Of a stretch of DNA of 64,000 bases, positions 8,671 to 17,313 are shown one piece after another; positions within the stretch are counted from its first letter, which is position 1, and every line of letters starts with the position of its first letter. The notes beneath the pieces were generated by a model. The model did no database searches. It was not told the origin of the DNA and saw nothing but the letters and a program-made list of their open reading frames with translations. The position numbers and the translations under genes were made by a program. The DNA lies in the NCBI GenBank assembly GCA_029433345.1, contig JAQTHY010000001.1, positions 868,001 to 932,000 of the forward strand, in the 5' to 3' direction. The DNA is from Orbaceae bacterium ESL0727. GTDB taxonomy: Bacteria; Pseudomonadota; Gammaproteobacteria; Enterobacterales; Orbaceae.

Positions 8671-9546
8671 ATGCAATATTCCTTAGGGCCGATCCTCTAT
8701 TATTGGCCTAAAATTCAAACTGAAGCGTTTTATCATGCTGCCATGAAAAGCGATGCCGATATTATCTATATGGGTGAAACTGTCTGCACTAAACGGCGCG
8801 AAATGAAAGTGGCAAATTGGTTAGCGTTGGCTAAAGAAGTCGCACAATCAGGCAAACAGGTAGTTTTATCGACCTTAGCACTGCTTGAAGCATCATCCGA
8901 AATCAATGAGATGCGTCAATTGATCAATAATGGCGAGTTTTTAATTGAAGCGAATGACTTAGCCGCGATTAATATTGCCCAAGAGCATAAATTACCTTTT
9001 GTGGTTGGGCCGGCGATCAATTGCTATAATGCCTTTACCCTAAAACTGTTACAAAAACAGGGGATGGTGCGCTGGTGTATGCCGGTAGAACTTTCACGCG
9101 ATTGGCTGCGTAATGTGCTGACTCAGTTTGCTGATTTTAATATCGAACGTAAGTTTGAGGTGGAAGTATTTAGCTATGGCTATTTACCATTGGCCTATTC
9201 TGCGCGCTGCTTTACGGCACGTTCAGAAGATAAACCGAAAGATAAATGCGAAACCTGTTGTATCAACTATCCTGTGGGCCGCGAAGTCTTTTCGCAAGAA
9301 CAACAAAAAGTTTTTGTGCTTAATGGTATTCAGACACAAAGTGGTTATTGCTATAACTTAGGTAATAATCTTAAGGAAATGCAAGGACTGGTGGATATTG
9401 TGCGACTATCGCCACTCGGGCAAGAAACATTAGATATCGTGACACAATTTAAAGCGAACGAACAAGGTGAACATCCCTTAGTGATTGAACAGAAACGTGA
9501 CTGTAATGGTTATTGGAATGGTATTGCAGGGCTTGAGCTGAGTTAA
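8671..9546 (+). CDS. ubiV: Ubiquinone biosynthesis protein UbiV
   Basis: 291 residues from ATG 8671. This start aligns with the E. coli protein (MKYSLGP-like N-terminus) and places the first cluster cysteine at C39 as in the family. An in-frame ATG at 8578/8581 would add about 30 Ile/Asn/His-rich residues lying in a tandem-repeat spacer; it has a better ribosome site (AGGGTG), so that form cannot be excluded. Conserved segments are IIYMGETVCTKRRE, VVLSTLALL, MRWCMPVELSRDWL, and the C-terminal cysteine group AYSARCFTARSEDKPKDKCETCC. The stop overlaps the csdA start (TAATG). Confidence 0.93.
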   Translation: MQYSLGPILYYWPKIQTEAFYHAAMKSDADIIYMGETVCTKRREMKVANWLALAKEVAQSGKQVVLSTLALLEASSEINEMRQLINNGEFLIEANDLAAINIAQEHKLPFVVGPAINCYNAFTLKLLQKQGMVRWCMPVELSRDWLRNVLTQFADFNIERKFEVEVFSYGYLPLAYSARCFTARSEDKPKDKCETCCINYPVGREVFSQEQQKVFVLNGIQTQSGYCYNLGNNLKEMQGLVDIVRLSPLGQETLDIVTQFKANEQGEHPLVIEQKRDCNGYWNGIAGLELS

Positions 9547-10781
9547 TGACAACTAACAATGTGATTCATCAAGCGGTAAATTATCCACATTTTAATCCCG
9601 AACAGTTTCGATCCTATTTCCCTGCCTTAACAGCAACAGATGGGGAGCAAACTGTCTATCTTGATTCGGCAGCTACCGCTTTAAAACCCAATGCGATGAT
9701 AGAGGCGACAACGCATTATTACTCGCATCATACTGCTACCGTGGCACGGAGTTTGCATAAAGATGCCTTACAAATTACGGCTAATATTGACCATGCTCGC
9801 CAACAAACCGCCGATTTTATTGGCGCAATAGATAGCGGTGAAATTATTTGGACGCGTGGAGCGACTGAGTCGATTAATCTTATCGCACAGAGCTATGCGC
9901 GCCAGATATTACAACCTCATGATGAAATTATTGTCAGTGATCTTGAGCATCATAGTAATTTGTTACCCTGGTTAATTGTCGCTGAGCAGACAGGTGCAAA
10001 AGTGGTGAAATGGTCAATTGGTGAGATTGATCTCTCGTCTTTAATGACGCCACGGACCAAAATTGTTGCCGTGACACAGATGTCTAACGTGACCGGCTAT
10101 TGTCCTGACTTGGCAAAAATTAGTCAAATTGTCCATCAATATCAAGCCGTTCTGTTGGTTGATGGTGCACAAGGTGTGGTCCATAAACCGATCGATGTAA
10201 ATGCGTTATCGATTGATTTTTATCTATTTTCTACTCATAAGTTATATGGCCCGACAGGGCTTGGTGTCTTATACGGTAAAAAATCTCTATTAACGGCCAT
10301 GTCTGTTTGGCATGGTGGTGGCAAAATGCTTAAGCGTGCGACATTTTCAGGTTTTGAAGCTGAAGATCCGCCTTATAAATTCGAAGCGGGCACACCTAAT
10401 ATCGCTGGAATATTGGGATTTGCTGCCACACTTAATTGGCTAAATAGCTTATCGATATGGGAGCAAGCCGAGGCGTATACCGAAAAGTTGGCAGATTATA
10501 CGCGCTCACAATTAGCTAAACTGGCAGATATCACGTTCTATAGTGTCGATAAAAGTCCAATTATTGCCTTTAATATAGCGGATATTCATCATAATGATAT
10601 CGCGGTGCTATTGAGTGAACAGAATATTGCCTTAAGAACGGGTGAGCTTTGTGCGCAACCACTTATGCATAAACTGGGATGTCATGGGGTAATTCGTATT
10701 TCACTTATGCCATATAATAATCAACAAGATATTGATTGCCTAATTGCCGCGATGCAAGAAGCAATCTTGTTATTAAAATAG
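9546..10781 (+). CDS. csdA: Cysteine desulfurase CsdA
   Basis: 411 residues. A fold-type I PLP enzyme that removes sulfur from cysteine as a persulfide for Fe-S cluster or other sulfur transfer. YLDSAATALKP lies near the N-terminus, WTRGATESIN binds PLP phosphate, the Schiff-base lysine is K232 in FSTHKLYGPTG, and the persulfide cysteine is C369 in RTGELCAQPL. This fits group II desulfurases (CsdA/SufS); the following CsdE-type partner points to CsdA. It is translationally coupled to ubiV, so sulfur supply may be co-expressed with the Fe-S enzymes UbiUV. Confidence 0.92.
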   Translation: MTTNNVIHQAVNYPHFNPEQFRSYFPALTATDGEQTVYLDSAATALKPNAMIEATTHYYSHHTATVARSLHKDALQITANIDHARQQTADFIGAIDSGEIIWTRGATESINLIAQSYARQILQPHDEIIVSDLEHHSNLLPWLIVAEQTGAKVVKWSIGEIDLSSLMTPRTKIVAVTQMSNVTGYCPDLAKISQIVHQYQAVLLVDGAQGVVHKPIDVNALSIDFYLFSTHKLYGPTGLGVLYGKKSLLTAMSVWHGGGKMLKRATFSGFEAEDPPYKFEAGTPNIAGILGFAATLNWLNSLSIWEQAEAYTEKLADYTRSQLAKLADITFYSVDKSPIIAFNIADIHHNDIAVLLSEQNIALRTGELCAQPLMHKLGCHGVIRISLMPYNNQQDIDCLIAAMQEAILLLK

Positions 10782-11043
10782 ACAGTGCGCTTAATCTAAA
10801 TACGATCATCTACCTAAATACAGTTATTCATATAACAGTTATTTATATAAGAACAGTTGTTCACATCACTATTAGCAGAAAGTTGCTGATCAAAACTGAT
10901 TGAAATGGGTAGTAGTTCTGAAAGATATTAACAAAATCTTATCTGATAACCCAAATAGCGATACGTTGTTTAGTCGCATAATGGTCTCGACTTAACGCAT
11001 CATAACTCGTCATAACTGAGGTAAAATAAGGAGGCGAAAAAAT

Positions 11044-11439
11044 ATGTTATCCCCCCAAAAATTAATTGAATTATTTGCACAGCAATCTAGTTGGCAAGAT
11101 CGTTATCGACAATTAATTTTATTATCAAAACAGTTACCTGATTTTCCTGAGGATCGCAAAATAGCCACTAATCAAGTCATCGGCTGTGAAAACCGTGTTT
11201 GGTTGACCTCTTACAAGCAGCCCGATAATACTGTTCTTTTCCAAGGTGATAGTGAGGGGCGTATTGTTAAAGGGTTGCTCGCAGTACTACTTATCTTAGT
11301 TAATGGCAAAACGGTTGATGAAATTAGGCAGATGGATTTACTGGCACAAATAACAAATTTACATATTAGTGAAGGACTTAGCGAAACCCGTTTGCTTGGT
11401 CTCGCTAAGTTGATTGAAAGAATAAAATCGATCGAATAA
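11044..11439 (+). CDS. csdE: Sulfur acceptor protein CsdE (SufE family)
   Basis: 131 residues of a SufE-like fold that takes persulfide sulfur from CsdA. The acceptor is C48 in the conserved VIGCENRVWL; GDSEGRIVKGLLAVLL follows. It is about 15 residues shorter at the N-terminus than E. coli CsdE. AAGGAGG before ATG 11044 supports the start. The 262-bp spacer from csdA holds degenerate repeats built on ACAGTTATT-like units, so it may have its own promoter. Confidence 0.9.
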   Translation: MLSPQKLIELFAQQSSWQDRYRQLILLSKQLPDFPEDRKIATNQVIGCENRVWLTSYKQPDNTVLFQGDSEGRIVKGLLAVLLILVNGKTVDEIRQMDLLAQITNLHISEGLSETRLLGLAKLIERIKSIE

Positions 11440-11495
11440 TCACAGACTAGTTTGGTGTTAATGATGGTTTGTGATTAACTCGATGGCTTCTTACG

Positions 11496-12077
11496 CTATT
11501 CATCTTCAGCGCTAAACGCCGTAACCACCTTTCTGACACCGGCAACATGGCTGGCAACGTTAGCGGCTGCTTTTCCTTCTTCGTTAGAGACAATTCCCAT
11601 CAGAAAGACTTCGCCATTTTCAGTAACAACTTTAATATTACGTGCTTTGGTATCGGTATTGGTGACTAATTGTGATTTAACTTTAGTGGTGAGCCAAGCA
11701 TCATTAGTTATTACACCTGCATCGACAGGATCACCATCACGAATCTGATTGAAAACTTTACGTACTCCATCCACTGAGCGTGCTAGCGACTCGGCTTTTT
11801 CACTTTGTCCACTATTTGCTTGACCTGTCAGTAAGATATTACCATTGTAAGCTGTGGCGATAATCCGCGAACCAATAAAGGTGGTAGCATTATCTTTCAG
11901 TTTGCGATCAACTCGACCATTTAGCGTGGTATCATCCACTTGAGTACCTGTTGTACGCGGATCGGTCGCCACTTTTGCTGTGGTTCCTGCACCGGCACCA
12001 ATTATTGCCGCAGCAACACAACCTTGTAACATGAGTGTCCCGGTCATCAGTAATGTGAGTAGAGCAAAATTTTTCAT
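11496..12077 (-). CDS. dolP: Outer-membrane lipoprotein DolP (YraP), two BON domains
   Basis: 193 residues. The signal peptide ends in the lipobox LMLQGC (acylated Cys at about residue 20), followed by a glycine/alanine stretch. Two BON domains follow: about 48-115 (TTLNGRVDRKLKD...ILLTGQA...VDGVRKVFNQI) and about 125-190 (DAWLTTKVKSQL...VFLMGIVSNEE...VAGVRKVVTAF). DolP localises to division sites, binds anionic lipids and maintains outer-membrane integrity. AAGGGA sits before the ATG. It converges with csdE. Confidence 0.94.
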   Translation of the reverse strand: MKNFALLTLLMTGTLMLQGCVAAAIIGAGAGTTAKVATDPRTTGTQVDDTTLNGRVDRKLKDNATTFIGSRIIATAYNGNILLTGQANSGQSEKAESLARSVDGVRKVFNQIRDGDPVDAGVITNDAWLTTKVKSQLVTNTDTKARNIKVVTENGEVFLMGIVSNEEGKAAANVASHVAGVRKVVTAFSAEDE

Positions 12078-12255
12078 ACTTATCCCTTATCGCCTTGGTA
12101 ATTTTTATCTGCGTCAATGGCTTTATACATCATAAAATGGACGCTGATAAATATTATGCCTTGTGGATATTGATTTGCAAAATGATTTTACAGTTTATGA
12201 ACACAATAGTTTTAATCAGTAACTTGATTGGAAACGTGATCAACCGTTACCGCCT

Positions 12256-12321
12256 TTTGTCGATTGTCATCGACAAAGTAAAAAGAGTGAGGGATGACAA
12301 GATTCCCCATGACTCTTTTTT
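12256..12321 (-). terminator. Double hairpin terminator after ispB
   Basis: On the minus strand a 9-bp stem (AAAAAGAGT/ACTCTTTTT, 12280-12320, with an inner GGG/CCC pair) ends in a T-run. It is followed by a second perfect 9-bp stem with a 4-base loop (TTTGTCGAT/ATCGACAAA, 12256-12277). The first can also work on the plus strand. Confidence 0.65.
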
Positions 12322-12358
12322 ATGTGATAACGTTTAGCGGTATGGTTAATGGATTGAC

Positions 12359-13345
12359 TTAGTAATCACGTTTTACCGAAAGTAGAGCGAGATCTTGTAA
12401 TGCAGTTTTGTACGGTGAATCAGGAAGAATCGTAATCACATCGACAGCCTTTTGGGCTTCTTGTCTGGCAACCTGTAAAGTAAACTCGAGCGAACCACAT
12501 GCCTGCATAATATGTAAAATATGATCAAGTAGATGGCGGCCATTACCTTGCTCTATTGCTTGACGAATCAATTTTACATCATCCGGATTTTTGGCATGGT
12601 GCATCGCATGTAACAGCGGTAAAGTCGGCTTGCCTTCATTAAGATCATCACCAAGATTTTTACCTAAGGCTTTTGCATTGTCGGTATTATAATCTAATAG
12701 ATCATCGATAATTTGAAAGGCAGTACCCAGATAACGACCATATAACTGTAAAGCGTGTTCTTGTTCTGCGGTTGCATTGGCAATGACCGCTGCTGAATGC
12801 GATGTTGCTTCAAACAGACGCGCTGTTTTGCGATAAATGACATCCAAGTATTGGGCGCGCGTAATATCGGGATCATTACAGTTGATCAACTGCTGTACTT
12901 CGCCTTCGGCAATGACATTGGTTGCCGATGACATAATGGTTAAGACTTTGAAGGATTCAACACGAACCATCATCTGGAATGAACGGGTGTAAATATAATC
13001 GCCGACTAACACGCTCGCTGCATTGCCAAACAGTGCATTAGCGGTCGATTTACCACGACGTAAATCAGATTCATCAACTACGTCATCATGCAATAATGTC
13101 GCCGTATGAATAAATTCAATGAAAGCGGCGGTAATAATCTGCTTATCACCGTGATAATTGAGTGCCTTAGCAATTAAAAGTGCCACCATCGGGCGAATAC
13201 GTTTACCGCCATTATTAATAATATAATTACCAAGTTGGTTAATTAAAACAACATCAGAGCTCAGTTCAGCACGTATTGCGGCATCGACTTTGCTCATATC
13301 ATCTTGGACAAGTGCCAAAATGTCATTCATAGATTGATTATTCAT
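12359..13345 (-). CDS. ispB: Octaprenyl diphosphate synthase IspB
   Basis: 328 residues (E. coli 323). A trans-polyprenyl synthase that builds the C40 side chain of ubiquinone and menaquinone from IPP and FPP. GGKRIRPM binds pyrophosphate, the first Asp-rich motif is DDVVDESDLRRG, the second is DDLLDY, and GDDLNEGKPTLPLL follows. No clear ribosome site precedes the first ATG; a second ATG five codons in is also possible. It belongs functionally with ubiU/ubiV nearby. Confidence 0.95.
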   Translation of the reverse strand: MNNQSMNDILALVQDDMSKVDAAIRAELSSDVVLINQLGNYIINNGGKRIRPMVALLIAKALNYHGDKQIITAAFIEFIHTATLLHDDVVDESDLRRGKSTANALFGNAASVLVGDYIYTRSFQMMVRVESFKVLTIMSSATNVIAEGEVQQLINCNDPDITRAQYLDVIYRKTARLFEATSHSAAVIANATAEQEHALQLYGRYLGTAFQIIDDLLDYNTDNAKALGKNLGDDLNEGKPTLPLLHAMHHAKNPDDVKLIRQAIEQGNGRHLLDHILHIMQACGSLEFTLQVARQEAQKAVDVITILPDSPYKTALQDLALLSVKRDY

Positions 13346-13612
13346 AGTATTGATCGTAGTTAATTATAAAAGCTGTTTTCTATCATTATCCGATAAATAT
13401 AACATCAAGTCTATATTGGTTTCCCTTAAAGGCAGTGACAAAGTCGATGAGGATTGATTATGAGAGATGGTGATAAAGAGAGATGGTGATAAAAATAGTC
13501 TGTTTTTTTAGCACTATACGGATAGTGGCGATCAAAATAGTGCCGTGCCTGCATAATTTCGTGAACCGATAAAACAACCTAACGAAAGCGATTTTTTAGA
13601 AAATGCTACAAA

Positions 13613-13627
13613 TGATAACAGTTTTCA
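13613..13627. promoter_or_regulatory. Fur box upstream of tonB
   Basis: TGATAACAGTTTTCA fits the 7-1-7 Fur motif (TGATAAT-N-ATTATCA) at 11 of 14 positions and sits in a wider palindrome AATGA...TCATT (13611-13629), 44 bp before tonB. Iron repression of tonB is well known in relatives. The rest of the 325-bp spacer 13346-13670 holds a doubled GAGATGGTGATAAA unit and no gene. Confidence 0.55.
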
Positions 13628-13670
13628 TTTACAATTACCGCCACTAAAGCTAATAAATCTTACAATTGCC

Positions 13671-14561
13671 ATGAATTTTGATATAAATGCAATAAATATT
13701 GACATAATCGATGATATTAAAACACCGATAAAAGCTAAAAAATCATCTAGCAGTATGATGTATAGTTTGGTTTCTATCGGTGCACATTTACTTTTCATCG
13801 GCTTATTATGCAGTAGTTTATTTATTGCAAGTAATGCGGTGATTAAGGATGAAGGTGATAAGGAAATCCGCGCTATTATGGTCGATTTGTCGAAAATTGC
13901 GGCACCCGCACAATCGCTCGCCGAAGCGCCACAAGAAGCCAAAAGTGCTGACAAAACTGAACAAAAAGTGGACGAAGAGAGTCAGTCACAACCAGAACCA
14001 CAACCACAATTAGAGCCAGAACCAAAGCCTGAATTCGTGGTCAAACCAGACGAAAAAGTAGCCGAGAGCGTGAAACCGATAGAAAAACCGAGTATCAAGC
14101 CTCGCGAAAAACCGGTCAAAAAACCGGTAAAAGACGCTGTTGCTAAACGGTCTAATCAACCGCCTAAACCACAACCGCAAGCGATAGGGCAAAATACAAC
14201 GCAATCACAAGCGCGCCAAGATATCGTCAGTGATAATGTCGCCCCTGTTTCATCTGCCCCCGCAATTGCGAATAACAATAAATATTCAGAAGCACCTTCG
14301 CCTATTAGTCGTAATCAACCAGAATACCCGCGCCGTGCATTGGATATGCGGTTAGAAGGATATGTTGTTGTGCGATATGATATTAATAGCGAGGGTCGCG
14401 TTGAAAATATTCGTTTTGTTGAATCTATCCCCGAAAATGTATTTAATCGCGCTGTTGTTACCGCGATGAGAACATGGCGATATAAACCGATTGCCGCAAA
14501 AGATTTAACGATTAAAATTATTTTTAATCGTAATCAATCCATTAGCTTAAGCAATTCGTAA
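13671..14561 (+). CDS. tonB: Energy transducer TonB
   Basis: 296 residues. A cytoplasmic N-terminus, one membrane helix (about 31-55, YSLVSIGAHLLFIGLLCSSLFIA), a long periplasmic Pro/Glu/Lys-rich spacer (about 95-175, with PEPQPQ and EKPVKKPV runs), and a C-terminal TonB domain (about 205-290: PEYPRRALDMRLEGYVVVRYDI...VVTAMRTWRYKP). TonB carries proton-motive energy from ExbBD to outer-membrane siderophore and B12 receptors. exbBD are not in the window. A Fur-type box lies just upstream. Confidence 0.93.
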   Translation: MNFDINAINIDIIDDIKTPIKAKKSSSSMMYSLVSIGAHLLFIGLLCSSLFIASNAVIKDEGDKEIRAIMVDLSKIAAPAQSLAEAPQEAKSADKTEQKVDEESQSQPEPQPQLEPEPKPEFVVKPDEKVAESVKPIEKPSIKPREKPVKKPVKDAVAKRSNQPPKPQPQAIGQNTTQSQARQDIVSDNVAPVSSAPAIANNNKYSEAPSPISRNQPEYPRRALDMRLEGYVVVRYDINSEGRVENIRFVESIPENVFNRAVVTAMRTWRYKPIAAKDLTIKIIFNRNQSISLSNS

Positions 14562-14616
14562 TGCATGTTGTTAGAGTATAGTCTTAAGGCATAGTTGTTA
14601 AGACATAGTTTTTTCA

Positions 14617-14637
14617 GGCATAATTATTGATTATGCC
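14617..14637. other. Hairpin between convergent tonB and pepP
   Basis: A perfect 8-bp stem, GGCATAAT/ATTATGCC, with a 5-base loop. No T-tract follows on either strand. It may help end both transcripts. Confidence 0.4.
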
Positions 14638-14647
14638 CGATCAACGA

Positions 14648-15970
14648 TCAGGCACCTAACATTAACTGTTCGATCTCGTCGATATTTTTAGGCACATCTG
14701 CAGTGAGTACGGTATTGCCATTTTCAGTGATCAGAATATTATCTTCAATACGAATACCAATACCTTTATATTGTGGCGGCACGTCAGCATTTTGGTCAAT
14801 ATACAGCCCGGGCTCTACAGTTAACACCATGCCGGGTTGTAATAAGCGATCACGGCCGCTACCAACATCATGCACATCCATTCCTAACCAATGACCTAGG
14901 CCATGCATATAGTATTTTAGATAGGCTTTATCTTGAATAAGTGTGTCGATATCACCTTGCATGATTCCTAATTTAACCAAACCTTCTACCATAATGCGGA
15001 TAACCTGTTGATTGACCTGTTGGATAGAGACGCCCGGCTTAAATAGTTCGATAGCCTTATATTGCGAAGCTAAGACAATCGCATAAATTTCGCGTTGTGC
15101 CGGACTAAATTTGCTATTCACAGGGAAAGTTCGGGTAATATCACTTGCGTAATAATGGTATTCACAACCGGCATCAATCAGGACTAAATCACCATCACGT
15201 AATTGCGCACTATTATTTTCGTAATGCAGTGTACAGCCATTATTGCCGCTTCCGACAATGGTATTATAAGATGGCCAGCGTGCACCATGCCAAGCAAATT
15301 CATGTAAAATTTCTGCTTCTAATTGATATTCATACATGCCTGGTTGGCATTTTTTCATGGCACGCGTATGGGCTAATGCAGCAATTTTCCCTGCTTGGCG
15401 CATAATGTCGATTTCGCCATCCGATTTGAACATACGCATTTCATGCACAATAGGGCGCCAGTCAATAAAGACATTAGGTGCAGAAAAATTTTGTCTACAG
15501 CCTTGGCGTAAGGTATTGATCACATTTTTGACAATCTGATCAGCATAAAAATATTGATTATCGGCATGATATAACGCTGTTTTCCCGCTAATTAGTGTAG
15601 GTAAAATCGTTTCGATATCGGTAAATAGATACGCTTTATCAACCTGTAATTCGGTTAATGCGGCTTGTTGCCCTAACCGATAACCGGTCCATGTTTCCGC
15701 TAAAGGATCTTTTTTACGATTAAAGATAATTTGCTGATAAGTATGATTATCATCGTGTTTGATCAGCAGCAAGGCCGCTTCTGGTTCCTCAAATAAGGTA
15801 AAATACCAAAAATCACTATTTTGTCGATAAGGATAATGAGTGTCATTACTGCGGACGACTTCAGGTGCCGCAAAGAAAAGAGCAGCGCTATTAGGCTGCA
15901 TTTGTGAGATAAATTGGTTACGACGAACCACTATTTCATTTTTAAGTTTGTTCTTCATCATGGTTTTCAT
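14648..15970 (-). CDS. pepP: Xaa-Pro aminopeptidase PepP
   Basis: About 440 residues. A dinuclear-metal (Mn) M24 peptidase that releases N-terminal residues preceding proline. The N-terminal domain contains RSNDTHYPYRQNSDFWYFT. The pita-bread domain has the metal ligands in LVLIDAGCEYHYYASDITRTFP, HGLGHWLGMDVHDVG, LTVEPGLY and GIRIEDNILIT. I took ATG 15968-15970; a GTG at 15976 and later ATGs are alternatives, and no strong ribosome site separates them. It follows ygfB, as in E. coli. Confidence 0.94.
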   Translation of the reverse strand: MKTMMKNKLKNEIVVRRNQFISQMQPNSAALFFAAPEVVRSNDTHYPYRQNSDFWYFTLFEEPEAALLLIKHDDNHTYQQIIFNRKKDPLAETWTGYRLGQQAALTELQVDKAYLFTDIETILPTLISGKTALYHADNQYFYADQIVKNVINTLRQGCRQNFSAPNVFIDWRPIVHEMRMFKSDGEIDIMRQAGKIAALAHTRAMKKCQPGMYEYQLEAEILHEFAWHGARWPSYNTIVGSGNNGCTLHYENNSAQLRDGDLVLIDAGCEYHYYASDITRTFPVNSKFSPAQREIYAIVLASQYKAIELFKPGVSIQQVNQQVIRIMVEGLVKLGIMQGDIDTLIQDKAYLKYYMHGLGHWLGMDVHDVGSGRDRLLQPGMVLTVEPGLYIDQNADVPPQYKGIGIRIEDNILITENGNTVLTADVPKNIDEIEQLMLGA

Positions 15971-16002
15971 AGTCACAAAAGTGCTAATAAGTGGATGAGA
16001 TT

Positions 16003-16548
16003 TTAATGGATAGTTGGCGTGGTATACGATTCATTAAATTCATCATGGCATAAAATTGCAGTGATACGAACATACTCCTGAATTTCTTCAAAAGCAAATC
16101 CAAGCTCTTCGAGATCATCATCGGCATCATAACCTAATTTGACAATTTGGCGCAGATCATAAATGGCTTCACCGACATCGCCTTTGACTTTTGTTAATTG
16201 CGGTTGCATAAGGCCAATGCCTAATAAAAAATAGTTCACCCAACCAATTAAATCATCGATACGAGAAAAGAGATCACTATCACCCAGCAATAACTGAAAA
16301 TCAAAATCATCTTCTGAAAACTGTTCGCGCGTTTTGTCGTAAAGCGTTTTGATGTTTTGCATTAAAGGTTGAGGAATTGGCTGTCCATCATTTAGCATAT
16401 CATTAGTGAGTGGTTGCCAACTTTCATCATGATTGCCACCCGCTAAAAGGCCAGAAAGAAAGCCATGTAACTCTGCCGCAGTGATTCCCAGGTTATATTG
16501 TACTAATTGACGAGTTAAATCGTCATATTTAATCGTATCCATCATCAT
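16003..16548 (-). CDS. ygfB: UPF0149 family protein YgfB
   Basis: 181 residues, acidic, largely helical. It matches YgfB/YecA-type proteins (AAELHGFLSGLLAGG, DFDFQLLLGDSDLF, GWVNYFLLGIGLMQP, EEIQEYVRI). The family function is poorly defined. It lies 32 bp before pepP in the conserved order, so the two are probably co-transcribed. AAGGTG before ATG-ATG-ATG sets the start. zapA and 6S RNA, the usual further neighbours in E. coli, are not seen upstream. Confidence 0.9.
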   Translation of the reverse strand: MMMDTIKYDDLTRQLVQYNLGITAAELHGFLSGLLAGGNHDESWQPLTNDMLNDGQPIPQPLMQNIKTLYDKTREQFSEDDFDFQLLLGDSDLFSRIDDLIGWVNYFLLGIGLMQPQLTKVKGDVGEAIYDLRQIVKLGYDADDDLEELGFAFEEIQEYVRITAILCHDEFNESYTTPTIH

Positions 16549-16959
16549 TTCACCTTGATGTTTGTATATACTTACTATTTGGCAATATCGTTGGCGATTT
16601 TGCCAATTATTGTTGACGAAGCCGTGTTACTTTTGTGGTAGATGATGCGTCAATAATGCTGACTCAATGGGTATTCTCTAACCATGTCACACTGCACTTT
16701 AAGCAAATATTAGTATATAATTTACCACTAATTAATAAATAATAAACGGGTTGGCTATTTTTATAAAGAAATTCTTTTATTACACCATGATATCTTAAAA
16801 AAGTTATAGCTGTCGTACAATTATCGTCATAGTAAGCGTGTGATATGATTGTCGTTTTGTAAGATTGAACAAAACTTGCTAGCCTTTCCACCCGTTTTTA
16901 TTTATATTGATTTAATTTATAGTGATCGTTTATCACATTATATCTGGAGTAAATTAACT
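16549..16959. other. Spacer between ygfB and ptsH
   Basis: 411 bp between divergent genes. AT-rich; it should carry both promoters. GTGATCGTTTATCAC (16922-16936) is a short palindrome just upstream of ptsH, but its spacing does not match CRP. No RNA gene or convincing small ORF was recognised. Confidence 0.4.
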
Positions 16960-17217
16960 ATGTATAAGCAAGATGTCACAATTATTGCATTGAATGGTCT
17001 TCACACCCGCCCAGCGGCTCAATTTGTTAAGGAAGCCAAAACCTTTAATTCTGACATTACCGTCACATCTAATGGTCAAAGTGCAAGCGCGAAAAGCTTG
17101 TTTAAACTACAGACATTAGGATTAACACAAGGCACGACGCTAACCATTTCTGCTGAAGGCGAAGATGAAAAAGCTGCCGTTGATCACCTAGTTAAATTAG
17201 TCCCTGAGTTAGAATAA
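16960..17217 (+). CDS. ptsH: Phosphocarrier protein HPr
   Basis: 85 residues, the standard size. The active-site histidine is H15 in [11 protein letters not shown] and the regulatory serine position is S46 in [11 protein letters not shown]. It shuttles phosphate from enzyme I to sugar-specific EIIA domains. I chose ATG 16960, with TGGAG 11 bases upstream; longer reading from 16849 has no ribosome site. First gene of ptsH-ptsI-crr. Confidence 0.97.
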   Translation: MYKQDVTIIALNGLHTRPAAQFVKEAKTFNSDITVTSNGQSASAKSLFKLQTLGLTQGTTLTISAEGEDEKAAVDHLVKLVPELE

Positions 17218-17313
17218 CCATAACCCAGTAATGAAGAGCACTGTTTTTCATGTTATTACCCATAGACAGTGTAATTAAAAATCAGTTTTTAAATTGAATA
17301 AGGATTAAATATT

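Noticed and set aside
10911-10925. GTAGTAGTTCTGAAAG as a seventh copy of the dispersed repeat
   Set aside because: Only the outer part matches and the TATACGTTTATGT core is absent.
12095-12337. 80-codon plus-strand frame between dolP and ispB
   Set aside because: Runs through the ispB terminator hairpins and the dolP promoter; composition looks non-coding.
16664-16891. 75-codon minus-strand frame before ptsH
   Set aside because: No Shine-Dalgarno sequence, overlaps the ptsH promoter region and matches nothing I know.
16922-16938. GTGATCGTTTATCAC near ptsH as a CRP site
   Set aside because: Half-site spacing is 7 rather than 6 and it lies too close to the start codon; kept only as a note.
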